DNA of 64,000 nt from Paraspadella gotoi (Eukaryota > Chaetognatha), in the NCBI GenBank assembly GCA_051294375.1, contig CM119264.1:17496278-17560277 (forward strand). The letters are read 5' to 3'. The translations under genes were made by a program, and so were the position numbers. The notes under the pieces were generated by a model. The model worked only from the letters and a program-made list of their open reading frames with translations. It did not search any database and was not told the DNA's origin. This document shows positions 1 through 11,920 of the stretch, in pieces. Numbering within the stretch: the stretch's first letter is position 1; each line of letters opens with the position of its first letter.

Positions 1-16
1 AGGAATTTGTTTATTG

Positions 17-337
17 AGAAGTAAGCTTTCGTATCTATGGATATAAAATGCTCCAACCAAAGAAGTTCTATGGATCATGCCCTTCTTTTCTTCCTTGATC
101 CTTTTATGTGAATGACCCAAAAGTGACAGAATGGCTTTTCTCTCACATGCGAACTCGGATAACCAAACCATTCAGCAAGTACGCGGACTCCTCACCGCCT
201 CTGATGAAGAAAACGACTTTTTACCATTTCTCAATATCAGCAACAGTCTCTCGATCTCTCTCTCTGTTTCTCTCTCTCTCTCCCTGCCTCTCTATTTATA
301 CGAGTTTACTCGGACGGTGTTACTATCTACGTAACAA

Positions 338-381
<44 letters not shown>

Positions 382-2530
382 AGAAAGAAAGAAAGAAAGA
401 AAGAAGAAGAAAGAAAGAAAGAAAGAAAAAAAAAAAAAAGTAGAGTAAAAAAATTGTACTGTCAGTAAGTGAATCAGAAGAAAATAGGATTAGAAGAATT
501 AGTATAGTGAAACAAGAGAGAGTAAAGTATTGCGTGCATTTAAGAGTAAAATCAAATCACTCAAATCAATCGCTCAAATCTCCGAAGATTGAATTGTTTT
601 CTTTTATTGGCACAAAAAAGTTTTGAAACATTTTTTTTATACAGTTCGCTTCATAATATGAAGAACATGACTGCTAGTGACATAAAAAGTTTAGGGCTGT
701 CATAAATGCCAACATTGATTTTGTCATCAGAACAAAATCGTTTTCTTTCTTAGCAAATTGAAAAAAAAAAACTATCCCGACAAAAAAAGGAAACAACTCA
801 CTTTTTCCCTTTTTTTTTTCTCTTTTCCTTTCTTCTTCTTCTTCTTTTTCTTCTTCAATGTTTGACACAAAGATCATCTTCCTTTCACTTATTTCTCTTC
901 CCCGAATTCTCACCGAGGAAAAAGAGAAAGAAAGAAAAACGAAAAAGACGTCGAAGATGACAGAGACAACGACAACGACGACGACAACAACAACAAAAAG
1001 ACTTTGAGAACTTTGAGAAAATTAATATCTGATCTGATGAAGAGTTTTGATTCAATACATTTTTTGCTTTCTTTTTTTCAACCGCGTCGTTTTTTTTTTC
1101 ATTTTTTTCCTTTTGTTTATACTAAGCCTTACTTTTTTTCAGAATATTATTATCTATATTATTAGTAAAACTTCTATAACAATTCGAATTAGCGATCGAA
1201 ATTTTCTCTGACAAAAATGACGAAGAAGATGAACCACAAAGCTGACCATCAATAACGACGACGATGACAATGACGACGGTGTTTTTTTTGCACTACCCAA
1301 CTCACGAAGGCATAACTTATGGATTATTGGTTTTTTCTTTCGGCAGTCAATTGGAGGCGGTCTTGATTGCGTCAGCACTTCCGGGCAACGTCGTCTCCAC
1401 AGAGAAAGAAGCAGTGAGAGAGACAGAGTGGAGGCTAGAGAAAAAAGACGGCGAGAGAGAGAGAGAGAGAGATTTGGAGAGACTTCGTGATAATTTGAAT
1501 AAATAAGAGAGACTATCAAAGAAACATTATTTCATTTTCGGAACATCAAGCACATATTTTATGAGGCGTATTCTACTTCTGCCTACATGACCTGCCATTT
1601 TGATTAGAATGGAGTTGGTCCACGGAAAGCGGATTTTTGAAAACAGTTTCGTCTCTTACACTTCATGCAGGATAAAAAAATTCTATAAATAGCAAAACGT
1701 AAATAGGGAAAAACCCAAGTAAAAAGAAGAAAAAATTGACAAAAAAAAACCCGTGATTGGCGTTTCTCCCCGATGTTTATGACGGCCATGAATCAAAAGT
1801 CTTGGCGAAGGGTCGGTCCTGTTTATGCCGCGGGCGGATTTCGGGACTCAGGGGAAAAAAGGAGAGGGGACCTGAGGGTGAAGTGATGGCGCTAGAATTT
1901 AGGTGAAAATCCTTTGGTAAGTGAGGGGGAAGAAAAAAGGTGAGTGATGAGTCGCGAGAAAACAGAATGGACATAAATTGACTTGCAAAATAGAAGATGA
2001 AATTTTATACTAATAGCAATCCAAGAATGAAAGGCCTTCTTGATAAGCTTTTAGGTAATATGCACTGTGCGAGAAAAAAGAACGTGATAGAAATTGCGCC
2101 TCGGAATTAATACTGATTATGGTAATAACACGGTCATAACAGCTTGTTTTAAAAATAATGAAAATAGTGAAGTTTACGTTGGCATTCTGCAATATGCATT
2201 GTTTGTAAGTATTTAAATTGACGGAAATTAATTTCATTTTTTATCAACATTAAAAGACAGAATTCAGATTCTCCCCCCTTCAAAAAGTCATTTGGCTAAT
2301 GAAATAACTTTCAGTAATTAGTCTTTTTCAGTCATTTTAAATAGATTTACGCAGTAAATGTATATTCTGTGTTAGAAATTAGTACTACATTTCTAGTTTC
2401 ACTCAATCTTTTTTTACGCACATAGTGTACGTTACTCGTGTTCCATCGGAATCGCGCTCCTTCGCACAATTTTTCCCAACACCCTCTCGCTCTCACTTCC
2501 CGCCATCATCTACAAATATTTTCTTCCTTC
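17..2530. other. Noncoding, microsatellite-rich
   Basis: AT-rich DNA with (GAAA)n at about 339-439, scattered poly-T, short (GA)n at 1451-1471 and a GAC-rich patch near 960-1000. Open frames here are low-complexity. I see no convincing exon. Confidence 0.6.
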
Positions 2531-2541
2531 TTTCCCATCAA

Positions 2542-2649
2542 ATCCAGGTCAGACAACAAAAGAGTTTCTCGATCCGTCATAATAGTTTATCACCGAAAGG
2601 CGCGGACGGAACCTCGTGGCCGCAGGAGCAGAAATCCAAAAGTATGTGA
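2542..2649 (+). CDS. Possible exon, product unknown
   Basis: A TTCTTTCCCATCAAATCCAG acceptor is followed by an open frame VRQQKSFSIRHNSLSPKGAD then GTSWPQEQKSKSM and TGA. A donor-like GTATGT just before the stop is an alternative end. Composition is protein-like and unlike the surrounding AT-rich DNA. No other exon of this unit is visible, and no family is recognised. Confidence 0.22.
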   Translation: MQVRQQKSFSIRHNSLSPKGADGTSWPQEQKSKSM

Positions 2650-2770
2650 AGCGACTGAAGCGAGTGAAGCGTGGATGTGACGAAAATAATGTTTCACAGA
2701 TCGAGAGACGCTCAAGTGCAAGAGACTGAGATTATGAAAAGGGAGGAAAGAAGTCATCATCGGGGGGCCT

Positions 2771-2871
2771 GGGAAATGAAAGGAGAAAGTTAAAAAGGAA
2801 ATGAAAGGGAAATGAAAGGAGAAAGTTAAAAAGAAAATGAAAGGGAAATGAAAGGAGAAAGTTAAAAAGGA
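2771..2871 (+). repeat. Short tandem repeat, about 36-bp unit, three copies
   Basis: Three near-identical copies of a purine-only unit containing GGAGAAAGTTAAAAAG and AATGAAAGG. The strand is almost free of C, so it is a polypurine tract. Confidence 0.75.
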
Positions 2872-3239
2872 TGAGGGGATCTAAAGAAGATCCAAAAATT
2901 ATGTCCAAAAATATTTTTTTCAATCCAACAGGTATTAAACTAGGAAAAAAAATTCGTTCAATAAAATTGGGTTTGATGAAATATTTCTTTACTTTTTATC
3001 TTAACTGACATTTTGATTCATACAACAAAACCTTGTTGTCAAGGACTTAGATATATATGTTGTCTAAGATTGGATTCTAAATATTTAACCTTTAAAGTTT
3101 TAGAAAATCTTTAACAAACTGTATTTTACGTTCGGTCTCAACGAGTTCCGTTTTAATTTATCCAATGAGAAAGAGCAAATATATAAAAGCTTGTCTAAAA
3201 AAAAGAGGAAGATTGGAACTCGTAGTGGAAATGACAAAT

Positions 3240-3345
3240 GCCTTTTCTTGGTCCGGACCGCTGCTTCCCGGCTGCAGAGCCGCCTCGGCCGTCTCGGCCG
3301 CCGAGCCGCCTCGGCCGACCCGCCCTCTCGTCTTTGAGGCCTTCC
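3240..3345. repeat. GC-rich internally repeated patch
   Basis: Repeats of GCCGCCTCGGCCG with inverted relations (CCGAG/CTCGG) form a short GC island in AT-rich DNA. Open frames on both strands are Arg/Pro/Gly-rich and I do not trust them as coding. Confidence 0.4.
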
Positions 3346-3899
3346 TTTGCCTCTAATGGAATTATTGGCCGAGAAGAAGTAATTGATTCGGGACAACTTG
3401 ATGGTTGTTTACATGAGCGGAGCCAGAACCTCATTGTTCGGAGGAAAGAGCGAAAGAGATAGAGAGAGAGTAAAAATATTAGAGGCGGGGAAAAGAAATG
3501 ACGGGCAGAAGAGTTTTAAAAGGACTGAAGGAAGAGCAGTGCGGCGATTAACAGAGAGAAAGGATGAGATTGGAAAGCGTTGGAAAAGTCGGTATAAAGG
3601 AAGAAAATGGACGACTTATGATTTTAAAATTGAAAAATGATTTATTTATTTACTATCATACATTCAAGTCACACTCCGATAGATAATCGGTGACCCTTCA
3701 CTAAGATCCATTTTCGAGCACCGATTTTGAAAAGCTCCCAGCGCAACCCAAAAAAATGGAGGTCATACCCCTTCGCAACCCAGATATCGGTTTTTCAATA
3801 ACGGATTCATAATCGATGTGCCCATGCAAATCACTGACAAAGAGAGAGCGAGAGAAAGAGAGGAGAGAACGAGGAAGAGAGAGAGAGCAGCAGAGATTC

Positions 3900-3912
3900 T
3901 CTTTTGGCTAAA

Positions 3913-3961
<49 letters not shown>

Positions 3962-4000
3962 TCTCTCTCTCTCTCTCTCTCTCTCGCTCTCTCTCTCTCT
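3900..4000 (+). repeat. (CT)n microsatellite
   Basis: Interrupted CT array, directly preceded by a GA-rich stretch at 3840-3895, so the two could pair as a hairpin. Confidence 0.9.
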
Positions 4001-4381
4001 TCGCGTCAGTTTTTCTCATTTCTTTTGTTCCATCCTTCTCCTCCTCCGTCTTTTTTAACTTCCTCGAGTCAGTAAGGGTCTTACCTTCTTCTATTCTTCG
4101 GCTCGAAAGAGGGTAAGTTTTTCCCCACTCCGATTTGATAGCCCCTCAACCAACCTTCCACCGCCTCCTCCTCCTCCCAGCCTCCCACTTTTCTCTCCAC
4201 GGATTCTTCATTGCAGCGGATGTCGTTAGTAGTGCCATTTGTTCTTTCCTCTTTCCTCGGGCCAAAGGTCGATGGATGATCCGAATTTATTGTCCAGACA
4301 CGAATCCGAGAAAGAAGATGCCGGAGGTTAAGGAGGGGGATTGGCCAGATCGGGTGTCGGCGAAAGGGATGGGAAGATTAA

Positions 4382-4391
4382 NNNNNNNNNN
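4382..4391. other. Assembly gap (10 N)
   Basis: Ten Ns. TTGGCCAGA occurs on both sides, suggesting overlapping contig ends that were not merged. Confidence 0.9.
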
Positions 4392-4739
4392 TTGGCCAGA
4401 ATTTTTGGAGAGAGATCGTAGATAACAGGCTTCCCCGGGTTCGGTTTGGCTTTTTCTGGCATTTAGATTTTTAGGAATGGTGTTCGAAGAATGCTCGACT
4501 TGTACAAAGTGTCCAAAGGCTAAGCCACAAGAAAGTTAAAGCTCTAATATACACATTCTTTTAGCTGTTTAAAAATTGAATTAAGGAAAAAACTGTTTAT
4601 TGGAGAAACACAAACTGAGTAAACGGACCAAGGTGGTGACTTCACAGGAAAATGGTGAAAGAAGTGACTTCGGAGTGGAGCGTGATCCGTTGAGAGAGTT
4701 CAAAGCGAAAAGGAAGGAAGTACACGGAAGCGAGGCCAA

Positions 4740-4824
4740 GCTCTCTCTCTCTCTCTCTCTCTTCTCTTTCTATCTCTTTTCCTCTCTCTCTCTCTCTCTC
4801 TTCTCTCCTCTCTCTCTTTCTCTC
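4740..4824 (+). repeat. (CT)n microsatellite
   Basis: CT array with T interruptions, 63 bp before an opposite (GA)n array at 4888-4976. Confidence 0.9.
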
Positions 4825-4883
4825 CTGTTATCATTATGCTTCGTATAAAACACGAGCGAAAGAGCGCGAACAAAAACCGAAAG

Positions 4884-4887
<4 letters not shown>

Positions 4888-4976
<89 letters not shown>
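4888..4976 (+). repeat. (GA)n microsatellite
   Basis: GA array that can pair with the adjacent CT array at 4740-4824. Confidence 0.9.
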
Positions 4977-5657
4977 TTCTTCTATTACAGATTAGTTGTT
5001 TCATCCTTTTTTTTTCTTTCTCCATTGTTTTCTTTCATTCATAATTTTCTTCACACTTTGCTTTCTTTGCGTCTCTCATTATTCATGACGCCAGCCTTCC
5101 GGTTAATGAAATGCAAAAAAAATCTCTGAAAAAAATATGGTGCTACGCCGTAGCTACGGGTAAAGACGATTTCTTAGCAGTATTAGCTCGCGAAAGTTTC
5201 TCGAAATCCGAAGCACGCAAGCTTCATATAAAATCAAATTTTATTCTATCCAAACTAAGTCATAGAAACAAGCGCTGCCTAAAATCAGGACGAATGAAAA
5301 CAACGGAAGGTAATAAAGTTCATTAACGCGTAAAACGTCTTTTGTACATAGTCACGAGTATGTTACACTATTTTTTTCTTCTTCACAAGATGAATCAGAT
5401 AACATTGTTTGGCTAATTAAAGGGTCTGTGGGCAGTCGTTTTTTTTTCAAACCATGATCACTATGATTAAATGATAGCGCTATGATTGGACACTCGATGG
5501 ACAATGTCGATAATTCATTTTCGCCTAATACGAGTTGAGAACTGATTCGGCGTCTCTCAGGGTTTGGTTCACGGTTTTATCTCTGTAAAGAAATCAAGGA
5601 TTGGGATTATTCATCGTTCATCTTCCCTTCTTACCTTCTCTCCTCACTGTCCCTCAC

Positions 5658-5758
5658 CTGGGTGGCGCCTCGCTGATTTCGATGTCGAACTTCATCTTCG
5701 TTTCCTTCGGCATCTCCACCACCTCCTCGATCGTCACGTGATCGTCGACGCACGCCGT
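5658..5758 (-). CDS. Orphan internal exon, product unknown
   Basis: The minus-strand acceptor TTTTTTCTTCAAAATCCAG|ACG and donor CCCAG|GTGAGG bound 101 nt. The favoured frame (phase 0 to 2) reads TACVDDHVTIEEVVEMPKET then KMKFDIEISEAPP. Nearly every codon ends in G or C and the composition is like a normal globular protein, so I think it is real. A second frame (GVRRRSRDDRGGGDAEG) is open but looks artificial. I recognise no domain. It lies 4.9 kb downstream of the stop of the Ig-like gene on the same strand. It is either part of another gene or evidence that the Ig-like gene has an alternative 3' end. Confidence 0.55.
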
Positions 5759-6096
5759 CTGGATTTTGAAGAAAAAACAAACGAACAAACGGATGACGTA
5801 TGCCTTTATATTTAAATAAATATGTTATGCAAATGATGATCTTGATGTCGGTAATAAAAATATCATTGGAAGTAATTTAAGTAATCATTATTTCTAATTT
5901 TTTTTTGTCCTAACGAAGGAAACCCGACTGTTGCCATAGACTTGTATTTTTGTGAATTTGAACAAAAAATTGAAATTGTAAAAAAAAACAACTATATTTC
6001 TTGATTCAAGGCAGAGTCGTGATGGACAAGTGATCGACACCAAATTTTTCATCTTGCTACTCCAATTTTCTTCTCTCCTCTTCTCTCCTCCGCAGT

Positions 6097-6339
6097 CCAC
6101 CTCTCCCTCCCCTCCGCTATCCACCCACCCCGCGCTGCCCCGCTGCCCCCCTGCCCCCCCTTCTTTCTCTGACCTCCAATGTTTTGAGTCTTCTCTCGAA
6201 GATTTGGTTGGCCATCAAGAGATGGAACTTTCCGACTCCTGATGACATGTTTGTGGAGGTGCGGAAGGGGGAGGCGCGGGCCGACCCTTCCCCGGTCGAG
6301 TGCCTTCAAAGATCGAAGATTATGTGGAAATCACTTTAA
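6097..6339 (+). CDS. Possible terminal exon, product unknown
   Basis: A pyrimidine-rich tract ending in CTCCTCCGCAG precedes an open frame that runs to TAA at 6337. After a Pro-rich start it reads LSLLSKIWLAIKRWNFPTPD, DMFVEVRKGEARADPSPVEC and LQRSKIMWKSL. This last part has balanced composition and GC-leaning third positions. The true acceptor could be one of several AGs before LSLLSK. The opposite strand is also open but more Arg/Pro-rich. I do not recognise the protein and see no upstream exon. Confidence 0.28.
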   Translation, partial: PPLPPLRYPPTPRCPAAPLPPLLSLTSNVLSLLSKIWLAIKRWNFPTPDDMFVEVRKGEARADPSPVECLQRSKIMWKSL

Positions 6340-6819
6340 CGATCAACTCATCGAACGTCATTAAACCGGCTAATGATGTAATTTTATCGTTAAAATATTT
6401 CTACACGTAAATAAGAAATATTTTTTTAAAAAAATTGTGTTTTCATACATGAATCTTGAACCGTCAAGCTTCCTTCTCTCTCTGAAGGCGGCTCTGCTGG
6501 TCAAAGTTGCGCCGAGCGGCGGAGTTTCTCTCGCGCTGCGGCGCAGGACGCGAGCTGAGCTGACCTGAGAAATAAAAAGATTTTCAAATCCGGATCCCAA
6601 ATATTCTCGCCTTGTATTTGGTATTTTAAAAGCAAAAAAGAGTATGGTTGCTCTTCTTTCCCTCCCTGTTTTTTACCCCTTTCAACCATCTAATATTATC
6701 AAGCTGTCTTTTTCAATTTGGAGAAATTTCTCGAGATTGTTCTCTTCGGCTTTGGGGTCGCGCCATCAATTCCAGCCGTCTCTCTCTCTATCGCCCGCTC
6801 CGGAATATAATACAAAATG

Positions 6820-6919
6820 TTTGATAAAATTTAATGATATATCTTAACAATAATTCAATTCGTCTTTTGTTTGATAAAATTTAATGATATATCTTAACAA
6901 TAATTCAATTCGTCTTTTG
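6820..6919 (+). repeat. Perfect 2 x 50-bp tandem duplication
   Basis: Two identical 50-bp units starting TTTGATAAAATTTAATG and ending CGTCTTTTG lie head to tail without a mismatch. This indicates a recent event or an assembly duplication. Confidence 0.9.
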
Positions 6920-7289
6920 AAACCCTATAGAATTTCAAACTATTTTTACTTTTTGATTTTACTCTTCCTTTCGCCTTTACTCCCCCTTTACCCCACAAAG
7001 TGCACATCCATCCCCAATGTCCCACAGCCTTCTTACCCCTCCCCAGGTTTGGACGGGAAACCCATCCAAACTCGGGTAGTGCAGCATTTTCGACCGGTGG
7101 ACAAGAACTTTGTCCGATCTTGTCTAAAAAGGATTAAAATGTTTTATTAGTATTTTCCTGGTTAATTGAATATTTAGTATTTTTGAAAGTATTCCCGACG
7201 AAAAAGATTTACTCATTCTTGCAATCAAACTTGTACTTAGAAGAAAAAATTTAAGTGAAAGCAAATAAATTAAACATTAAAAATCCTTA

Positions 7290-7450
7290 AAAATTGTATA
7301 GTTTAATAAAATTGAGAGAGAAAACAAAGTTAATTTTTGTTTTCAAACAACGAGTTTTATTTGTCGAACATGTTTCGACTCTTTTTCGAGTCTTCTTCAG
7401 AGCAATTTGAACTTACAAAAATATTTGCCAAACATTCTCTCTCAATTTAA
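7290..7450 (-). mobile_element. Dispersed repeat with hammerhead-like core, copy 1
   Basis: On the minus strand it reads CTGAAGA, A, the stem GACTC-loop-GAGTC, then GAAACATGT, an AAATAAAA run and CGTTGTTTG. The same order recurs at 9730-9830 (plus), 42780-43130, 43825-44030 and 61060-61320 (minus). CTGANGA, a hairpin and GAAA are the invariant parts of hammerhead ribozymes, which are known from Penelope-like and related retroelements. One extra A before stem II and no clear stem I argue for caution. No coding sequence is attached. Confidence 0.5.
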
Positions 7451-7790
7451 AAACGCAACGAAACGAAAGTCTTTTCACTATATCACTAAGTTTAATTTAA
7501 AAAAAAAAGAAAGAAAAAACTTTTTCGCTTTTCCTTTTTAGAATTTTAGAGTTCCGACACAACATGGGGTTGCACGCAATTATTTGCTTTATATTTTTTT
7601 TCGCTCCGATTTTTCAACCTCTTTTATTGTGATTAAAAAAACAAAGATTTCTTTAAAAATTGAAAATATTTCACGTCGAATCGGATTTGTAAACGGCGCA
7701 TCTGTATGTTGATTCGATGGGGTAAAAATGACTTCATTCGCCTCTTAGATTTTCGAATGATCTTTCAGCCTGAATCCTTCTGTTTCTTGT

Positions 7791-7912
7791 AGATTCAATT
7801 TGTGGAGGCGTTTTTTTGCTGCCGCTGACGCCGCCGGCTCCGCCGCCGACGCTGCCGACGCAGCAGCCGCAATCGTCAGATAGCTTCTTCCAGCGTCTTC
7901 GAAACGGTAGGC
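7791..7912 (+). CDS. Possible exon, proline-rich; strand uncertain
   Basis: A good plus-strand acceptor (TGTTTCTTGTAG) is followed by a frame reading SICGGVFLLPLTPPAPPPTL and PTQQPQSSDSFFQRLRN, with a donor-like AACG|GTAGGC. Third positions are mostly G. The minus strand is also open as a Gly/Ser/Cys-rich reading. The GC-rich patch is clearly distinct from its AT-rich surroundings. The evidence is weak on either strand. Confidence 0.22.
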
Positions 7913-8640
7913 TCTCACGTCCTTGGCCTTCCAACCTCCGAAAGTATCGAAGCTTTTTGTTTATGATCGAATTCCGGTAGAAGATGGCGTGTTGGTTGTT
8001 TCCAGATTTTTTTTTCACGTCAGAGAAATGACACGGTCACGAATCGACGGGAAATATTATTCACTGAAACAAAATCTTACAGAAGCGTAAATTCGTTTAA
8101 CTTAGGATTTAAGTTTTGATTGGCTGGTGATTTATTTCCTTCGTTCATTGATTTACCGTCAAAGTTTATCTTTCAATTCGATCGATTCGAGATTTTTTCC
8201 TGTTGGAATTTCGCCGGCTTCTTGACTTCATAGATGGGCGTCCGTGCGAAGGTAGATACAAACCTCTCGACTTTGAAGTTGTTAGGTGAAAGACTAAAGT
8301 GGCGTGTACCGTTTGGTGCGAAGCGTAGCATAAAGTGAAACCAATTCGCTGTGTGCACAAAAAAGCTCATGTTCCGACTTGTAAAATTTACCGACATTAA
8401 AATTAACTTTCAAGTATGATTATCCCCATATTATCAAATCATATCACCGTCTTACCATATAACCACATTACCAGACGCCCAAGTGTGAGTCACTAATAAT
8501 TATAAATAAAATTAATCATTTTCGTAGTCTGACGAGAATTTACCTAATTAACCAACTTTTTCTTTTAAAAATTGTACTCTCTTATTTCGTTCTTCCCAAG
8601 ATAAGATTCGCCTCAGGATGCCTTCATCTCTGCCACACAG

Positions 8641-8745
8641 AGAGAGAGAGAGAGAGGAGAAATAGAGAGAGAGAGAGAGATGAGAGAGGAGAGAGGAGGA
8701 GAGAAGTGAGAAGAAGAGAGAGGAGACAGAGATGAGAGAGAGAGA
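8641..8745 (+). repeat. (GA)n microsatellite, interrupted
   Basis: GA-rich array with several interruptions, inside AT-rich noncoding DNA. Confidence 0.85.
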
Positions 8746-8749
8746 GAAA

Positions 8750-9725
8750 AAAAATCTTAAACCGATATGCATTTTTTTTATATATTTCATTTCATTTCTC
8801 TAATTATTCTTAACAAATCTTCGTCGTAGTATTTTTCATGAAACCCCAACATTGTTTTTGAATTTTCTTTTAGTTACTATACTGTATTTAATTTCAAAGT
8901 TACTTGTTTCTCTATTTTCAATATACATATTTATTATATTTGTTATTTTAACCTTCCGTGTCCATTTTAGGCTATGACAAAAAAATCTTTAGCATTCAGT
9001 TAATTTGTTTTATTTGGTCAACAATTTCTAGGTTTTTTATCATAATGTAACTTTAATTCTAGTAGAATATGTTATTTTTTTTCGTGATAAGTAAAATTCT
9101 ACGTGCACCTCGATCACCTCTTTTACCTTGTTTTCCAGTATATTTTTTTAAATAACATTTTTATCGCCAAAAAGACCATAAAAAATTTAACCACTCTCTT
9201 CTGCACTGATTGTAGAATATAAATATAAATCCATATAAAAGTGAAATATTTTATAATATTTTATAATGTATATTGTTTATTGTATAATGTATATTGTGGC
9301 GGAGAGGATATAATTATATTTCTTATAAACTTAAGACGGCCTTTGTCTTTTGTTTGATTTTTCTTTTCGGTCGGATGAGACATCCGGTGTCTATTCACCG
9401 AAAGAAACAGCTATTTTGTTTTCTTAATAATTCTTCATAAAAATGTGGTAAGGAAAAATTTCAATTAGTAAAAATTTGTCATTACAACAATACTTAGGAG
9501 CAATTGTGCAATATGCGACAAAGCATATAAATCATGAAGTGTATTTTGATTTTTATTGCAATAGTGAGATCGTCGTTGCTATAATTTTTATAACAACACA
9601 TTTTTTATAGCTCTGACATGTTACAATTGCATACGTTAAATACCAACAACTGTTAGATTCCTTCTAATGTACTTTTTCCTTTGTGTATTAAAAGAATTAT
9701 CGATTCAGAACTTTGACAAATTGTT
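8750..9725. other. AT-rich noncoding stretch
   Basis: Strongly AT-rich with many short stops in all frames. The stretch ATATTTTATAATATTTTATA and TATTG(T) echoes near 9250-9300 are small local repeats. Nothing coding is seen. Confidence 0.6.
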
Positions 9726-9729
9726 ATTA

Positions 9730-9830
9730 AGCGCTGATGAAGATTTGTAACAAAGTCGAAACATGTACAGTATACATTGTACACTAAATAAAAACTATCG
9801 TTGTTGCCAAAAACAAAATTCGGTTGTTTT
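9730..9830 (+). mobile_element. Dispersed repeat with hammerhead-like core, copy 2
   Basis: Plus-strand copy of the family: CTGATGA (the canonical core), a degraded stem, GTCGAAACATGTAC, an AAATAAAA run and CGTTGTT. The putative NUH site after the ACATGT palindrome is GTA here. It is the only copy with CTGATGA rather than CTGAAGA. Confidence 0.5.
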
Positions 9831-9938
9831 TTTTTTCAATTAGACTATACTATTCTCATTCTTAATAATTAAAAACATCTTAATTAATACATTTATTGGG
9901 ACTTTTCAAAAAGCAACAATCGTTGAACAACAAAATAG

Positions 9939-10041
<103 letters not shown>

Positions 10042-10253
10042 TCGAAAATACGAACGACACTTTGGAGAGAAGAAATTAACTGACACGTTTTTACGTCAAC
10101 AAGAAAACAAGGATTGAGAATTAAGGGAGGAAGGGGAATAAATGTTGCAGAGAAACAACCTGGTTCTTAAGATACCGACGACGACGACTTTATTTTTTAT
10201 TGTGTCTTACAGATAGACTAAATTACTTTTTTCAGCGTAAAGATATTTTAAAA

Positions 10254-10259
10254 TTTATT
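10254..10259 (-). terminator. Possible polyadenylation signal of the Ig-like gene
   Basis: AATAAA on the minus strand, about 445 nt downstream of the TGA at 10703. A second copy of the hexamer lies at 10189-10194. In AT-rich DNA this hexamer is common, so support is weak. Confidence 0.3.
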
Positions 10260-10702
10260 TCAAAAACGATTAGTCTTGGACTGTTTTGGCTTGTGCATAA
10301 ACTTCGACATTTTATATTTCCGTTAAAGCTCACTCATGCGGTACAAGTTGTATCCTAAAGTAAATAGAAATACATTTTACGGAAGAAAAAAAATATGAAT
10401 TAAATGGAGCAAATAAATCTTAAATTTTAAAATTCTGCAAGCTTTTTCCCAAAAAAATTTTAATTTCAAATAAACTGTAACTGAAAATACAAAAAAATAT
10501 ATTTACCAAGATCAGTTAACAAATTGTCTCATAAAACATATACCGCAGATCTTTGATATAATTGTTTAATCGTTGCGATTTACAACAAGCTGATGGGTTT
10601 TCCGAGGATGATAACAAAAAAAATTCAACAAACAATTAATTTCCACTTTTCGATTGCACGCCACTCATAATTTCATTTCAATTTCACAATTTGTTATCAT
10701 AT

Positions 10703-10937
10703 TCACAAATATTCTGAGTGATTGGCCCAATACGAATTTTCGCCCAAGACTCCTCCGTTGGGCGCCTGGGAGTCGGAGAGCGAATGGGTCATGCCGAGCC
10801 CAATCGTCGTCGTCATCCCTATCGTCGTCGTCATTCCGGACGTCGTCGTCGTCGTCGTCGCCGGCGTGGTCGTCGGATGGTAGGCGCTCTCCACGCCGGA
10901 AAGCAAATGCTGGTTCAGGGGCCAACCCAGGGTCGAA
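10703..10937 (-). CDS. Ig-like gene, probable last coding exon
   Basis: The minus-strand acceptor CTTTCTTCCCACAG|T is good. The open frame reads STLGWPLNQHLLSGVESAYH, then a Thr-rich TTTP/TTTT and MTTTIG repeat tract, then SDSQAPNGGVLGENSYWANH and SEYL followed by TGA. Codon third positions are GC-rich outside the triplet repeats. It is on the same strand and about 2.5 kb downstream of the previous tail exon, and its Ser/Thr-rich content fits a receptor tail. The C-terminus S-E-Y-L matches a class III PDZ ligand (acidic at -2, hydrophobic at 0); that function is inference. Phase 2 at the start does not match the exon at 13443. A minus-strand AATAAA lies at 10254-10259, about 445 nt past the stop. 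Confidence 0.55.
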
Positions 10938-11382
10938 CTGTGGGAAGAAAGAGCGTAATATTCCAAAAGTATTTGTTTTTATTATCTGCAGGACTCGGTT
11001 TGTTTTCTATCTTTATTTTTACTTACAGCATTTACATTAGTTACTAACTCACTATATTCCATTTACAAGTGAATCTTTGTTTACTGTTTCGTTGTATTTT
11101 TTTCTTCTCAATTCTTTTATATTTCTTCCGAGTCTCTTGGCTTTATTGAATCCCTCAATAATTCCTCTCTTATTCCTCAACAAAGAATATAACGTGCCGG
11201 TTCAAGAATCAACGGAAGGTCGGACCGCGGAGCAAAGAGGACAAAAAAATGATTTTTCTGTTTGGAGAGAACAATGGTGGGGGGTGGGAAAATACTTGGG
11301 GGAAAAACCATTGGACCATGGGAAGGGGACTGGGCGTGTGGGAAAGCTGTATAACTGTAGTATCATCATTTAAGCTCGGAAA

Positions 11383-11386
11383 TGAG

Positions 11387-11476
<90 letters not shown>

Positions 11477-11478
11477 CG
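11383..11478 (+). repeat. (GA)n microsatellite
   Basis: Nearly pure GA array, upstream (on the minus strand) of the last exon of the Ig-like gene. Confidence 0.95.
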
Positions 11479-11920
11479 TAGCCAAGATCATATTGTCGCC
11501 TTTTATGGAGGCGCTCGTCGGTGAAATGTCGTCCTCGTTTTCATCATCATCTTCAAACTATCGTCGCTGGAATCGGGATGGGAGTCATTTGGTGTCGTCG
11601 GCCGTCGTCGTCATCTTCATCGTTGTCGTTGTTATCATCAACATTATCATCATCTCTTATAACTCAAAACTTGTTGTTTTTTTTTAACATTTTCGATTTC
11701 GATTCCATCTGCGATGATAATATCAATAAGCAAAAAAGTCACAAATTGTTGACAGAATCAAATATTCCCCCGGAATCTCTCTTAGGTTTTTCCCTCACTC
11801 ACTCTCGCTCACATTCATCGCTCTCTCGTTACTCCGGGTTCTCTTCTCAGCGATCCGACTGTCATCTCGGTAAAACGTTCTCTCCTTTATTGTCACTCTC
11901 TTCCCTTTGTCCTCCCGCAG

